Shown piece by piece: positions 10,385 to 20,667 of a stretch of DNA of 64,000 nucleotides. The position numbers were made by a program, and so were the translations under genes. Under the pieces are notes generated by a model that had not been told where the DNA came from, made no database searches, and worked only from the letters and a program-made list of their open reading frames with translations. The DNA is taken from contig OV277871.1 of NCBI GenBank assembly GCA_922989275.2, positions 28,778,693 through 28,842,692 of the forward strand, written 5' to 3'. Source of the stretch: Gari tellinella. Its lineage: Eukaryota > Mollusca > Bivalvia > Cardiida > Psammobiidae. Positions within the stretch are counted from its first letter, which is position 1, and each line of letters opens with the position of its first letter.

Positions 10385-11445
10385 GGTGAGTTACTAAGCG
10401 GCATTATTGGCCATATACCGATTACACCACTTATTGGCATAAATCGCCATAGAACAATCACGGTGAAGCTAACTTAACTTATTGACATACCTGGCCATAG
10501 AGCAATTACAATGAAGCTAACTTAACTTATTGGCTTAATTGGCCATAGAAAAAAATATGGCGAAGCTAACTTAACTTATTGGCATAACTGGCAATAGAAC
10601 AATTACAATGGAGCTAACTTAACTTATTGCCATAATTGCCCATAGAACAGCCACGATGAAGCTAACTTAACATTTTGGCAAACTTGGCCATAGAACAATT
10701 ACGGTGAAGCTACATTAACATATTGGTATAATTGACCATAGAACAATTACAATGAAGCAAACTTAACTTATTGGCATAATTGGCCATAGAACAATTACGG
10801 TAAAGATAACATAACTTATTGGCATACTTGACCAATGAATAATTACGGTGAAGCTATCTAATATATTGGCACAATTGGCCATAGAACAATTACGCTGAAG
10901 CCACATTAACATATTGGCATACTTGGCCATAGAGCAATTACAATGAAGCTAACTTAACTTATTGGCTTAATTGGCATATAACAATTATGGCGAAACTAAC
11001 TTAACTTATTGGCATAACTGGCCATAGAACAATCATGATGAAGGTAACTTAACATATTGGCATACTTGACCATAGAACAATCACGATGAAGGTAACTTAA
11101 CATATTCGCATACTTGACCATAGAACAATCACAATGAAGGTAACTTAACATATTGGCATACTTGAGTCCATAGAACAATCATGATGAAGGTAACTTAACA
11201 TATTGGCATACTTGACCATAGAACAATCACGATGAAGGTAACTTAACATAGTGGCATACTTGACCATATAACAATTACGGTGAAGCTAGCTTAACATATT
11301 GGCATACTTGACCATAGAACAATTACGGTGAAGCTAGCTTAACATATTGGCATACATGACCATAGAATAATTATGGTGCCGATAACTTAACTTATTTGCA
11401 TCATTGGCCATATATCAATTACGCTGAAGCTAACATAACTGATTC
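10385..11445. repeat. 48-bp tandem array, about 22 copies
   Basis: Units such as ATTGGCATACTTGACCATAG recur every 48 bases (for example at 11056 and 11104). Because 48 is a multiple of three, the minus strand shows a 16-residue repeat ORF, which I treat as a by-product. The array starts just outside the acceptor of FYVE exon 8 and ends about 75 bases before the Naiad element. Confidence 0.92.
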
Positions 11446-11979
11446 ACATCTGAAATGTTAATGAAAAAAAAATCAAATATCCATCCATAAATCACTATTT
11501 TTGAATATTTAGGGTCTTTAGAGATGGGTGTATTGTTTGTGTTGCGTTTCCTGCTTGAGTCTTCTTTCGTATTTATTTGTTGCCACAATAGTGTTACTTG
11601 TGCCGTGTGGAGGCCGTAAAACGTCGCCCCGTACATTTAATCAATATTGTTATCATTCCTCCTGCAGGAGCGTGCACTTGTTGTACAACTCGTCTCTTTG
11701 GCTTTCTTTCTTGCACCGTATGGTAGGTCTCTATGTACCGATGGTCAGATGAGCTTCGGTATTGTACCGGTTCTTCATTAACTCTTTACTTTCTATTAAA
11801 GATAAGGTATGGCGCTGAGTTGCTAACGTCGCACCAGTTACTTTTTTCACTACTTACATTAACCATTTTCAATCTTCACATTTTTCCAATTGGAATTACT
11901 TTATAAAAAATTTCGAACTTTCTTTCTGTAGAGTTATAGTCGATACATAGGGACAGGTGCTAACTTACTTCTCTTATAC

Positions 11980-14900
11980 ATGGAACTTCAAACAAACAAA
12001 AGACTAATAGTACCCCTTACACCACTTAGAATGCACTCTGCGTGTTCTGTTCATATCCCTAGAAATACTACTAATTTTGCATCACTAAAGCCGTGCGTAC
12101 AGCTAACACCACTTAAGCTCTTTTCGGCATCTTCTTTTCACATTCCATCTATTTCTATTAATAATTGTTTTCATAATGGTCCAAAAGTGGTGCTTTCACC
12201 TCTGAAATATTCTATTCAACGCAATAATTCTGTTTTATTACGACCACTGAACAAAAAACGTAGAGTGCATCCTATTATTGAAAAGTGCAATGCTAAGAGG
12301 TGAGCGTGTTGCAATTTTTTATCTTGCAAGTCTGCTATACAATCAACAGTAAACGGTAGATTATTTAGTGTTGTCATAGATTCAGACATCAACTGACGAA
12401 CTAACCATATTGTATACGTGTTAACTTGAAAAGCACCAGGTTGTGGTATCCAGTATGTTGGGCAAACCGGTCGTCCTCTCAAAACTAGGTTTAATGAACA
12501 TCTTCGTACTTGTAGGAACAAAAAACTGAGGAACTTTCTGTATCAACATTTTCGGAAATCTGGACATGGATTAGATTTTATTTCAATTCAACCTGTTGAA
12601 CATATTACGTATGATATAAATGCTACTAATAGTTTCAAATGTAAGGCTAGATTTATAACGGAATTAAAATGGATTAAAAATTTACAGACACCCTTTCCTT
12701 TAGGCTTGAATGATAATATATACCAATCTGGCAATATTTCTAAAGAACCTTCAATTGATATTTTTTCGATTTATTCTACACGAAAGCGTAAATCTAGATC
12801 GCATGGTATTCGTAAAAATGGAAATATTAAACGTAAATCACGTCAGTCGATTTCTATTACAGATTTGCATAATCTGCTGTTACATTCTGGTAAACATAAT
12901 ATGCTTTCTCGGCTTTCTTCGTTGTCATTGTCGTCTTTAAAAGATATTGACGACAAGGCTGATGGAATAATTTTACGCACAGATCCTCTGTATTATACTG
13001 CAGGTTTAATACAAAGTTATACTCAGCATGTTCTTAGACCTCATATTGATTCTTTAAACGATCACAAAAGATATTTCATTAAGGTCCCTTTTATAAATAA
13101 AGGTATTGATTTCATAGATTTACAAAGTATTCTCCGTAACAAAAATGTGATGAATGCTATTCCAAATTATTTCAAAAATCTTGAACCACCTATTATTTGT
13201 TATAAGTATAATAAATCTGTTAGAGGGTTAATTTTTAACTACAATAAAATTGTTTCTGATCTTAAAATTCTCGAAAACACACCAGATACATGAGACTGTC
13301 CCTCTTCTAAATTCTGTTACGCTCCAGCGGGTCATATAATAACTGGCAATTTTGATATCATTAAAGATAAACGCATTAGAGCGCTTTTGAGTAAGGGACC
13401 TAAATTTAGATTACCTGCCTTAATTGATTTCGATACTTGTCGCAATCATATTTCTGAAGCTTTGAATAAGTATAGTACCAACTGGTGCCGCAGAGAACAT
13501 GCTGAAAATGACGCTCTTACAAAATGGAAAGATTTTATTTTTGATATTATCGATACCCGGATTTCGTTCTATTTATCCAATAACCATCTTTTACCACCTA
13601 AACCTAAATTTAACATTCGTCACTTAAAGAAGGGCATACAAGACTTTCATTCCAAATATGTACTCGTTCCTGCAGACAAAGCATCCAATAATGTGATAAT
13701 TGTATGACGATTACATTATGTTGATGCTTTAAACCAGGAACTTGTGAATACTAATTCCTATACAACGACTAATTTAACGGAGCATAATGTAGTATCTGAC
13801 CATCTTGATACTTGTAAACAATTAAAAGCTGACGTCAACATTACATGTCATAAACTTCCTACTATGTACTGGATACCAAAACTCCACAAAAACACCATAT
13901 AAGTCTCGTTTTATTGCTAATTCAAGTGCATGTACTACTACTAAGCTTTCCAAACTTTTGACATCGTCTTTAATTAAAATCAAAGAACATGTTCAAAGGT
14001 ATTGTGACAAGACTTACGAAAATTCTGGACTTAATCTGTTTTGGTCTATCAAAAACTCGAATGAAATTTTGACGAAGCTTGAACATAGAAAATACCAAGC
14101 TTGCAATATTAGTACGTATGACTTTTCAACACTATATACTACCTTACCTCATAATTTAATAAAAGCTAAACTTATACAACTTATTGAAAAGACTTTTGCC
14201 AGAGAAAGGAAACTATTTCTGGCGTGTAATACTGATCGTGCATTTTTTACAAATGACACGGTTAAGCATTACACTATGTGGACTTGCACCGATGTCTGTA
14301 AATCACTATCATTTCTTCTGGATAATATTTATGTACGTTTTGGGAGTACCATATACCGCCAAGTGATTGGTATCCCTATGGGTACAAACTGTGCGCCCCT
14401 TGTCGCAGACCTATTTTTGTACTGTTATGAGAGGGACTTTATGCTAAGTCTAAAACCTGATACACAGGCAGATATGATCGAAGCCTTTAACAACACATCG
14501 CGCTATCTAGATGATATTTTTAATATAGACAACCCATTTTTTGATACGTTGTTTCCTTTTATTTACCCAAAAGAATTACGCCTTAATAAAACAAACGAGT
14601 CAAATTTATCGGCACCATTTTTAGATTTGGATCTTTTAATAAATAACGGTATTGTTTCTTCTAAGATTTACGATAAACGAGATGATTTTGATTTTAGTAT
14701 TGTAAACTATCCTCATCTAGATGGCGATGTTCCCCGTTCTACATCTTACGGGGTTTATATTTCACAACTTATTCGTTTTGCTAGGGCCTGTACCTCTGTT
14801 GAGGACTTCCACATTCGTAATAAAACTATTACTGAAAAGCTTCTTAAACAGGGGTACAGATTTCATAAACTTCGTAAAACATTTTCTAAATTCTTTTATA

Positions 14901-15176
14901 GAAATCTTCCTCTCATTAACAAGTATAAATGTAACTTAGTCTTTTCTGCGGCAAGGTATTTCACATCCGGAGTTTTATGGAGATGTGATTTACAGACTTC
15001 GTAAGATTCTTGGACATATGCATTTTCAAAACCTATTTGTGAAACGTATTAGATTTTTCCTCAAAAAAGATTATGATCCAACTATATTGCTGCGCACTTC
15101 ACGTTTGGTTATCGATCAATCTACAATTGATAACTATGCTTTCCTCTTTGGTTGTGCGACGACAGACAGGGCTTAG
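11980..15176 (+). CDS. Naiad endonuclease-reverse transcriptase with five in-frame TGA (probable Sec) codons; two frameshifts
   Basis: Reading frame 1 runs from 11980 to about 13893, interrupted only by TGA at 12301, 12394, 12427, 13291 and 13705. A one-base insertion near 13894 (after LHKN, before PYKSRF) shifts to frame 2, and another T near 14941-14945 shifts to frame 3, ending at TAG 15174-15176. There is no TAA or TAG in the composite frame. Domains in order: basic N-terminus with repeated PL motifs; Cys-rich lead-in; GIY-YIG nuclease with QYVGQTGRPLKTRFNEH (12451-12501) and catalytic Glu near 12661; linker with UxC (CxC in relatives); reverse transcriptase with ADKASNN, DFSTLYTTLPH, GIPMGTNCAPL and YLDD (14504-14515). 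The start Met is uncertain because the frame is open upstream. It copies its own RNA and nicks DNA for insertion. With the frameshifts this copy is probably inactive. Confidence 0.9.
12301..12303 (+). other. In-frame TGA 1, probable selenocysteine
   Basis: The TGA lies in a Cys-rich stretch (KCNAKR-U-ACCNFLSCKS) just before the endonuclease. It is the least certain of the five because no aligned Cys position can be named from memory. Confidence 0.6.
12394..12396 (+). other. In-frame TGA 2, probable selenocysteine
   Basis: The context is DSDIN-U-RTNHIVYVLT. Relatives place Cys here, two to three residues ahead of the strand that forms the GIY side of the nuclease. Confidence 0.75.
12427..12429 (+). 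other. In-frame TGA 3, probable selenocysteine
   Basis: The context is VYVLT-U-KAPGCGIQYVG. Penelope-type GIY-YIG domains usually read C-x(2-4)-C before QYVG, the first half of the CCHH zinc motif, so the UGA replaces the first Cys. Confidence 0.8.
13291..13293 (+). other. In-frame TGA 4: CxC motif read as UxC
   Basis: The context is LENTPDT-U-DCPSSKFC. The linker between endonuclease and reverse transcriptase in this clade carries a diagnostic CxC; here the first Cys codon is TGA. Confidence 0.8.
13705..13707 (+). other. In-frame TGA 5, probable selenocysteine
   Basis: The context is ADKASNNVIIV-U-RLHYVD at the start of the reverse transcriptase fingers. Related proteins commonly have Cys after the run of aliphatic residues. 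Confidence 0.75.
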
Positions 15177-15241
15177 CACTACATGATGATGTATCTCTAA
15201 AGCCGTCCTTAACCGGGAGAGTTATATCGGATTTTCGTGCT
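15175..15241 (+). promoter_or_regulatory. SECIS element (form 2), overlapping the Naiad stop codon
   Basis: A SECIS hairpin in the mRNA directs selenocysteine insertion at UGA. Helix I is AGCAC (15175-15179) with GTGCT (15237-15241), starting inside the TAG stop. The non-Watson-Crick quartet is ATGA (15183-15186) facing GAT-T (15230-15233), giving A-G, G-A and U-U pairs. Helix II is 12 positions (15187-15198 with 15218-15229): nine Watson-Crick pairs, two G-U wobbles and one U-U. The apical AAA is at 15199-15201, 12 bases after the quartet, as required. A mini-helix CCG/CGG (15203-15205 with 15214-15216) makes it form 2. Confidence 0.9.
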
Positions 15242-16024
15242 TTGTTTTTTCTCTCCCTCTCTGTCGTACCCTGGACTCTTCCATGTCTTACTCGTAACTA
15301 CAGACTAGTCGCTTGAGTACAATTTGACCGTTGCCATAGTGGGTTATTTTTAACACGGGCTTGAATGTTTAATTCTTTCCCATGTTACTAATGATCTTGT
15401 CATAGAATTTTTGTTAAATGTTTTACATGTATTTACTTACTGTGCTGGCGGTCTTTTTGATTGTGAGGTTGTGGAACAGGGTTTATATTTTACGTACACT
15501 GTTCGTCTTTATAGGTGAATATAGGAGATAAGTGTGAGGTTGGGCGCCCCTAAACCCAGGTTTAACCCCCCAGTGGTAGTTAATGATTAATTTATAATTA
15601 ATTATTGATTGCTACTGACCGTACCAAAGCGGGCTCCTATGTTCACTTCGCTTTATGTTTGTCTTGCGTGTTGTTTTCTATTTAGTGTGTAGATGAAGGA
15701 ATGGGAGTGTGCGCGTGTGTGTGTGTTTGTTATGGTATGACTGTGTGTGTGTTCTGCTTGAGAGGTGGGTGTATTGTTTGTGTTGCGTTTCCTGCTTGAG
15801 TCTTTCGTATTTATACTAGTATACGTAAATTAGAGACATGCAGCTACTGAGTGTTTTGATCAGAGATTATTCAACAGAATATAACTAATAGTCTGTAAGT
15901 AATGCATTAAAGAGTGGCATAAAACGTACGTAATGTAAAAATAATATATTTCAGGCGTTAATCAAAACATACATATTTGTTAAGGGAAAGGATTCGTGTT
16001 AAAACGCATTTCCAAAACTATTAA

Positions 16025-16110
16025 AGAGCTCGGTCGGGACTCGAACCCATGCAGAGAAGGCACACAAAATGAAAGTCCAATGCTCTATTCCCTCGACAAC
16101 AGGGCTACTA
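16025..16110 (-). repeat. tRNA-like sequence (SINE head or tRNA pseudogene)
   Basis: On the minus strand TTGTCGAGGGAATAGAGC resembles a pol III A box and GGGTTCGAGTCCC is a good B box with a pairing T stem. The anticodon region does not fold cleanly, so this is not a functional tRNA. Confidence 0.45.
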
Positions 16111-16480
16111 ATATTTTACAATCTTTTCTATTCTTTTTTAATTATATGAGAACTATTTGAAGCTTAGTCTTAAATAGATCTACTTTGTACTATGTCGGAG
16201 AAGAAAGGCCATCCTATATATGCCACGCATTTTATTTGAGTAGCTTCTTGTCTTGTCTTTTTTTAACAAATACACTATCAGGTATTCAGCCTCTTTTATC
16301 AGTGCATATCGTAAGAGTGATCGATGCATTTTCAAAGAATGGTAGCTTTACAAAAGAAGTTCGAGAGTTAATTACAATTCTTTTAATGTAACGAAATATT
16401 AATGGTATTAGTTGTAGTTAGTCAAATAGTGCATTATTACATACTACATGTAAATTGGACATCAATGTTCCAATGCTTAC

Positions 16481-16684
16481 CCGTTCAACACTTTGGTGTA
16501 TACTTGATATCAGATCTCTAAAGGTTTGGTCCACCTCCATTATCCGCGACATGAGGTCAGGGTCGGGTGGTTTAGAGAGGTTGTCATACCAGTTAGGATC
16601 AACACTCTGCCGCTTGGCCAGGTCACTCCGACAGAACGAACATATGTTTAGGAGTAGCGAGTACCGGGGCTCGATCTCAGGGCT
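16481..16684 (-). CDS. FYVE-gene exon 7: last zinc pair and helical segment
   Basis: The exon is 204 bases, phase 0 at both ends, with acceptor CCACACAG and donor GTAAGC. It begins with a short strand leading to ICSFC, which supplies the fourth ligand pair of the second FYVE-like finger. A polar helical stretch follows (DPNWYDNLSKPPDPDLMSR and beyond). The layout after the finger resembles the segment following the FYVE domain in Rabenosyn-5/Vac1 proteins, but sequence similarity by eye is weak. The next intron holds the Naiad element. Confidence 0.82.
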
Positions 16685-16831
16685 CTGTGTGGAATGTATT
16701 AGCAAACGATTACAATATTTATGCTTTTTCTTGAATTAATACTTAAGTGTTATTTAGTATATAAGAATGTTTATTAGATCTAACTCAGGAAAATGATTTA
16801 TGGTAAAAATGCATTTTAAAGAACAACCATT

Positions 16832-16922
16832 ACGAGTTCTGTGTGATTCGAACACGTGCAGAAATTACAAAACAAGATAGGCCGTAGTAAATGCCAATGA
16901 TCTAACCAACTCGGTCACAGAG
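16832..16922 (-). repeat. tRNA-like sequence (SINE head or tRNA pseudogene)
   Basis: On the minus strand TGACCGAGTTGGTTAGATCA matches an A box and GTGTTCGAATCAC a B box, spaced too far apart for a normal tRNA. It lies in the intron between FYVE exons 6 and 7. Confidence 0.5.
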
Positions 16923-17094
16923 ATATTATTATCTTGCAGTCTATTTCATGCTATTTGAATGGTCTGTATAGCCAAGTTCAAAACAAGACCTAATACGACT
17001 TTCATTTCCACCGAGTAACTTATTTCATGAGTTGCTTGAAGCAGTTGATGGAAACAGTTATCTTATTTTAATTTGTCCTTTACGGTTTTCTTAC

Positions 17095-17286
17095 CCCTAG
17101 GACTTTAATTACGGCTAATTTCGGGACAGTATCCTTCTGTGGTGGCCGGTCATCTTCAAAGTAAACGAGTAGTTGTTTTAGAGAACACTTCTTGCACAAG
17201 GCCAGTGCACACACCCTGCAGTTCCGGTATTTCTTACCCTTGAGCCGAGCACTACACTGGCGACAACTCAACACCGAGCTCTCGAG
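17095..17286 (-). CDS. FYVE-gene exon 6: second, divergent FYVE-like finger
   Basis: The exon is 192 bases, phase 0 at both ends, with acceptor ATTTAG and donor GTAAGA. Three zinc pairs are visible: SCRQC, NCRVC and LCKKC. Their spacing follows a FYVE finger, but the HHC basic patch is replaced by YRNC, so lipid binding by this copy is doubtful. The last ligand pair is in the next exon. An alternative acceptor six bases further in (after CTCGAG) would drop two residues. A short tandem array sits just outside the acceptor. Confidence 0.83.
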
Positions 17287-17299
17287 CTAAATGTAGTAA

Positions 17300-17480
17300 A
17301 TATAAATATCGATTACCAAACATAAACCGGGCGAAAATTGAATTGATGGTTACCACACATTAACGGAGAGAAAATTAAATTGATAGTTACCACACATAAA
17401 CGGAGAGAAAATTAAATTGACATAAACACAATAAAATATGATAATCAAACATAAGCGCAAAGAAAATATAGTTTAATATA
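17300..17480. repeat. Short tandem repeat beside FYVE exon 6
   Basis: Units containing GTTACCACACATAAACGG and GAGAAAATTAAATTGA occur three to four times with decay, directly outside the exon 6 acceptor. Confidence 0.7.
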
Positions 17481-17747
17481 CTTAGAGTGAAACCAAAATG
17501 TTTTCGAAGATGCCAATTACTAGTAGTTACCACATCTAAATGATCAGGAAAGTATGCATAGTTAGTTTTAGTTATATAATTATGAAAAACCAACTTAATG
17601 TTGTTATGTTAATACATTCGGTAACAACACCAAAACGGAAGGAAAATCAACACAAACTATGCGTGAGCATTTAATTATTGAATTACCTCTAACAAATATG
17701 AACGCAAGAAATTATTGCCGTTATCAAACACAAACGAATCAACATAG

Positions 17748-18362
17748 AAAGATAGATAGAATCTTTATTTACATCTCATCAATGCACATTCAATACACAT
17801 AAGAACATATACAATAAAAGCTTAAAAATAGTGCAAAGCCATTCCTCAAAGGAATTATAAGAGATGATATAAATGACATAACATGTCATGTATAACAAAT
17901 ATATTTATAACATCACAGTATGACACCAATGAATAGAACGTTACAATTTATAATAATGATTTAACATATTAAAGCCGTGCAAAAAGGAGAGTAAAGAAAA
18001 ACTAAGAATAGTCAACAAAATCAAGATAAAGTATTCCGATGTTCAAAAATTTACATCTGTTAATGAAAATTAAAAATCAAAATGAAATGATTATTATCTA
18101 ATCACATTGAACTAAGATTATTTTCTCGCTGTAAAATGTAAAAGCAGGTTTTGACACAAGCTCTTATCATGTTAGTGTAGGAAATAGAAACACCCATTTA
18201 TTAAAATCATCTAGGTCTAAGAAATCTGGATTAAAAGTACGTGCTTTTGTAAACAACTCTTCTCTTAAATCATTGTAAACATGACAGTTCAAAATTACAT
18301 GTATTTCATTTTCTACCGTATAATTAATACAAAATGGGCAAACTCTACAAATTCAATAGTAT
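17748..18362 (-). mobile_element. 3' fragment of a LINE (zinc-binding reverse transcriptase C-terminus and tail)
   Basis: On the minus strand about 60 codons end at a TGA near 18170 and include CRVCPFC, then ENEIHVILNC, the zinc-knuckle found after reverse transcriptase in many non-LTR elements. A non-coding 3' region follows and ends with ATCT repeats near 17750. The element is 5'-truncated, as is usual for LINEs, and lies in the intron between FYVE exons 5 and 6. Confidence 0.72.
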
Positions 18363-18435
18363 AATGTTTTGCAAATGTCTTCTTAATAATACTAATTACA
18401 ATTTACGTAAATTCGATGTAAAGCTTTGAAATTAC

Positions 18436-18580
18436 CGTCCAGTACTTGGCCTTTTGCCACGAGGGAACCACAAACTTGTCTGTCATCTCGTGCAGGGCTT
18501 TATAGGCCTCTGATGAGCCCACGGCCAACTTGAAACCCTCCATCAGTCTTTTGCATTCTCGTGGCATATCAACCTCAAAC
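18436..18580 (-). CDS. FYVE-gene exon 5: linker between the two fingers
   Basis: The exon is 145 bases from a TTTAG acceptor to a GTAATT donor. The first base completes a Glu codon left open by exon 4. The 48 following codons look like a folded, helix-rich segment (VDMPRECKRLMEGFKL, then HEMTDKFVVPSWQKAKYW). I do not recognise a named domain. The intron before it holds several MITEs and the one after it a LINE 3' fragment. Confidence 0.82.
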
Positions 18581-18677
18581 CTAAATAATAAATCAAATGT
18601 TAACATTGCGATTAGCTTTCACTCATAAAAAACAAGTGCAATTTATTTACAAGACAGGTGACTATGTACTGCAGGAT

Positions 18678-18905
18678 TAACCCATTTGCGCCCGGTGGAT
18701 TCTTCCATGTTTATGTATTGGATTAGTACATTTTTTATCAAAGGGATGCCTGGTCAAAATTTTCATTTACATTTTGTTTTTTGTTGAAATTCCTATCAGC
18801 AAACAGTGTAGACTCTGATCAGACGCCGCATAATGCGGCGTCTGATCAGCGTCTACACTGTTTGCCTATGTCCAAAATAAGGGGTCGTGGTCACAAATGG
18901 GTTAA
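18678..18905. mobile_element. Family C MITE
   Basis: The outer AACCCATTTGCGCCC is mirrored by ACAAATGGGTT; within, GTAGACTCTGATCAGACG and CGTCTGATCAGCGTCTAC form the stem. Confidence 0.85.
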
Positions 18906-19570
18906 ACCAATACAGACACTCCTATAAGAGCTTTCAGCGCTTTTTTTACAATGTATTAACCCTTTCCTCCCTAAAACTTCGAATGACAAATTATAGTCCA
19001 GGTATTGTAATATGACAAGCATATCATTTAATACCCCCAGAAACCGTCCTACTTTTCCGCAGTTCTGGGGCTTTATTGTCATAGGAAATGTTTTCTGTTT
19101 ATTACACCGAGATTATCCCATCTGCCAAGAACAAAAGAAAGATAGTTCGGTGATTTTGATCCCATGTGCTGTTTTGCAACGAATGAGATTAGCCAAATTC
19201 ATCTTCCTGAAATCATCACCATTCATTGGTGCTATATGACCTATTTTGTGTCGCAGAGCCGTAAAACCCAACTTATCTATCCATCCATCCTTTTATATCA
19301 TCATTCATTACCGTTATATCATTGATAAGACATATTGTTTGTCGCAGTGCCGTTATAGGAACCTTCTTATTTAGATATTCACTGTTTTCAAAGCGCAAGT
19401 GTATTATTCGCAAGTACAATGTTTCCTAAAGACGCGCATATAATATGGAGAGTAGGGTTAAAAGGCAACATTATGTAGTAAAACATCCCTATAGGCCTTA
19501 AATGGAATTATCGTGCAATACCAATCTGAATGTATATGCTAACATGACCTCGGTACTGGTAAAAAGCTCA

Positions 19571-19811
19571 GGGCCCCGTTTCATAAAACTTCGTACGACA
19601 AATGTTGTCGTAAGTCAGATTATATAAGTCTCAATAATTATTTATTTCTCCATCTAATCCTGTCTTGTGACATCTTTTTAGAATCGTCTTGAAAAGACGA
19701 TTCCAAAGAGATTCACAAGACAGGATTAGATAGAGAAATCAGAAAGTTATTGTATTTTAAAGTTTTGACTTACGATCGTTTTGTTGTACGAAGTTTTATG
19801 AAACGGGCCCC
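19571..19811. mobile_element. Family H MITE, best copy
   Basis: GGGCCCCGTTTCATAAAACT at the left pairs with AGTTTTATGAAACGGGCCCC at the right. TAATCCTGTCTTGTGACATC and its inverse flank the central AATCGTCTTGAAAAGACGATT. Confidence 0.9.
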
Positions 19812-19941
19812 TGTTCTGCACTGTTTGTTATCTTATTTTGCAACATATTGCAAAACCAACACCAAATTAAGTACATGCAGAATCATAACTTGGCAGTCAC
19901 ATTGTAATAACATGTTTGTCTGGATGAAGACAATGTACATG

Positions 19942-20192
19942 TACAATGGCGAACACGTTACTTTCCACTTTTAAACGAAACTAAACGCAAACGCAATGTC
20001 ATAAAAATGTAGAAAAATTACATATTTTTTAAACTTGTGACGATTTATTAATATCCGAGTAGCAAACAGTTTGGAGCCTGATCAGATGCCGGGTTACCCG
20101 GCGTCTGATCTGGCTCCAAACTGTTTGCAATAGACTGAATAGTTTTTACATTAACGCGTTTATTGGGAAATCATAACGTCTTCTCCACTGTA
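19942..20192 (+). mobile_element. Family A MITE, left arm diverged
   Basis: The left end TACAATGGCGAACACGTTAC is diverged, the right end CGTCTTCTCCACTGTA intact, and the central stem is well conserved. Confidence 0.8.
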
Positions 20193-20199
20193 ACCATGA

Positions 20200-20665
20200 A
20201 ATGTGATGCCAACTGTAAAACCACGTTGCAGCTACAAGTAAGGAATGTTTATAGTGTATACTAAAAGTCCGTCTGCCAAAATATTTTACCAACATTTATT
20301 TTATCGTCTGCTTCAACCGTTGAACCGTACCACACATAAACGCGTCTTTTGCAAACAGTGTACCAGTTAAGAGTACACTTGTCCTATGCAAACGGTGACG
20401 ACCCATATCAGATTCTCTGGGTCTGCAATCTACATTTCAAAAAAATACCTAAAAACATGTGGATAATAAAAAAGGACTTGACTGAATTGGAAACTGGAAA
20501 TGTCCATTGAAAGTTTCAGGGAGAAAATTGTTAAACACGTTATCATTCATCGGCGTTTTACCATCTGCATAATATAAATATCTAAACTTTAAAATTTGAG
20601 AAATAAAAGCAGACGACACTATAAGTTCAAGAATTGATGACGCCATGGCAGAGAAGGGGTTAAAC
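20200..20665. repeat. Decayed family B material
   Basis: TTTATCGTCTGCTTCAACCG, then AAAAGCAGACGACAC and CATGGCAGAGAAGGGGTTAA are family B boxes with a largely lost centre. GGAAACTGGAAATG near 20488 has no assignment. Confidence 0.4.
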
Positions 20666-20667
20666 AC

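Larger units (their letters stand above)
11521..15814 (+). mobile_element. Naiad-type Penelope-like retroelement (N-terminal GIY-YIG endonuclease, selenoprotein-coding)
   Basis: The element is bounded by a direct repeat of about 54 bases (11521-11576 and 15762-15814, sharing GGGTGTATTGTTTGTGTTGC), consistent with short pseudo-LTRs of Penelope-like elements. Between them lies one ORF with GIY-YIG endonuclease before the reverse transcriptase, the permuted order that defines the Naiad/Chlamys clade, and a SECIS-like RNA hairpin at the ORF end. It is inserted antisense in an intron of the FYVE gene, next to a 48-bp tandem array; Naiads are known to favour simple repeats. The 3' part (15177-15760) is non-coding, with an AT-rich segment near 15580-15610 and a TG-rich run near 15710-15755. 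Confidence 0.9.

Noticed and set aside
10996..11178. 16-residue repeat protein on the minus strand of the 48-bp array
   Set aside because: The unit length is a multiple of three, so any open frame repeats. Neighbouring units contain stops, and the array lies in an intron.
12301..13707. The five TGAs in the Naiad ORF as ordinary nonsense mutations
   Set aside because: Random decay would also give TAA and TAG and would not favour Cys positions. A complete SECIS is present.
16025..16922. Functional tRNA genes at the two tRNA-like sites
   Set aside because: B boxes are good but the anticodon arms do not fold and A-to-B spacing is too long in one, so SINE heads or pseudogenes are more likely.
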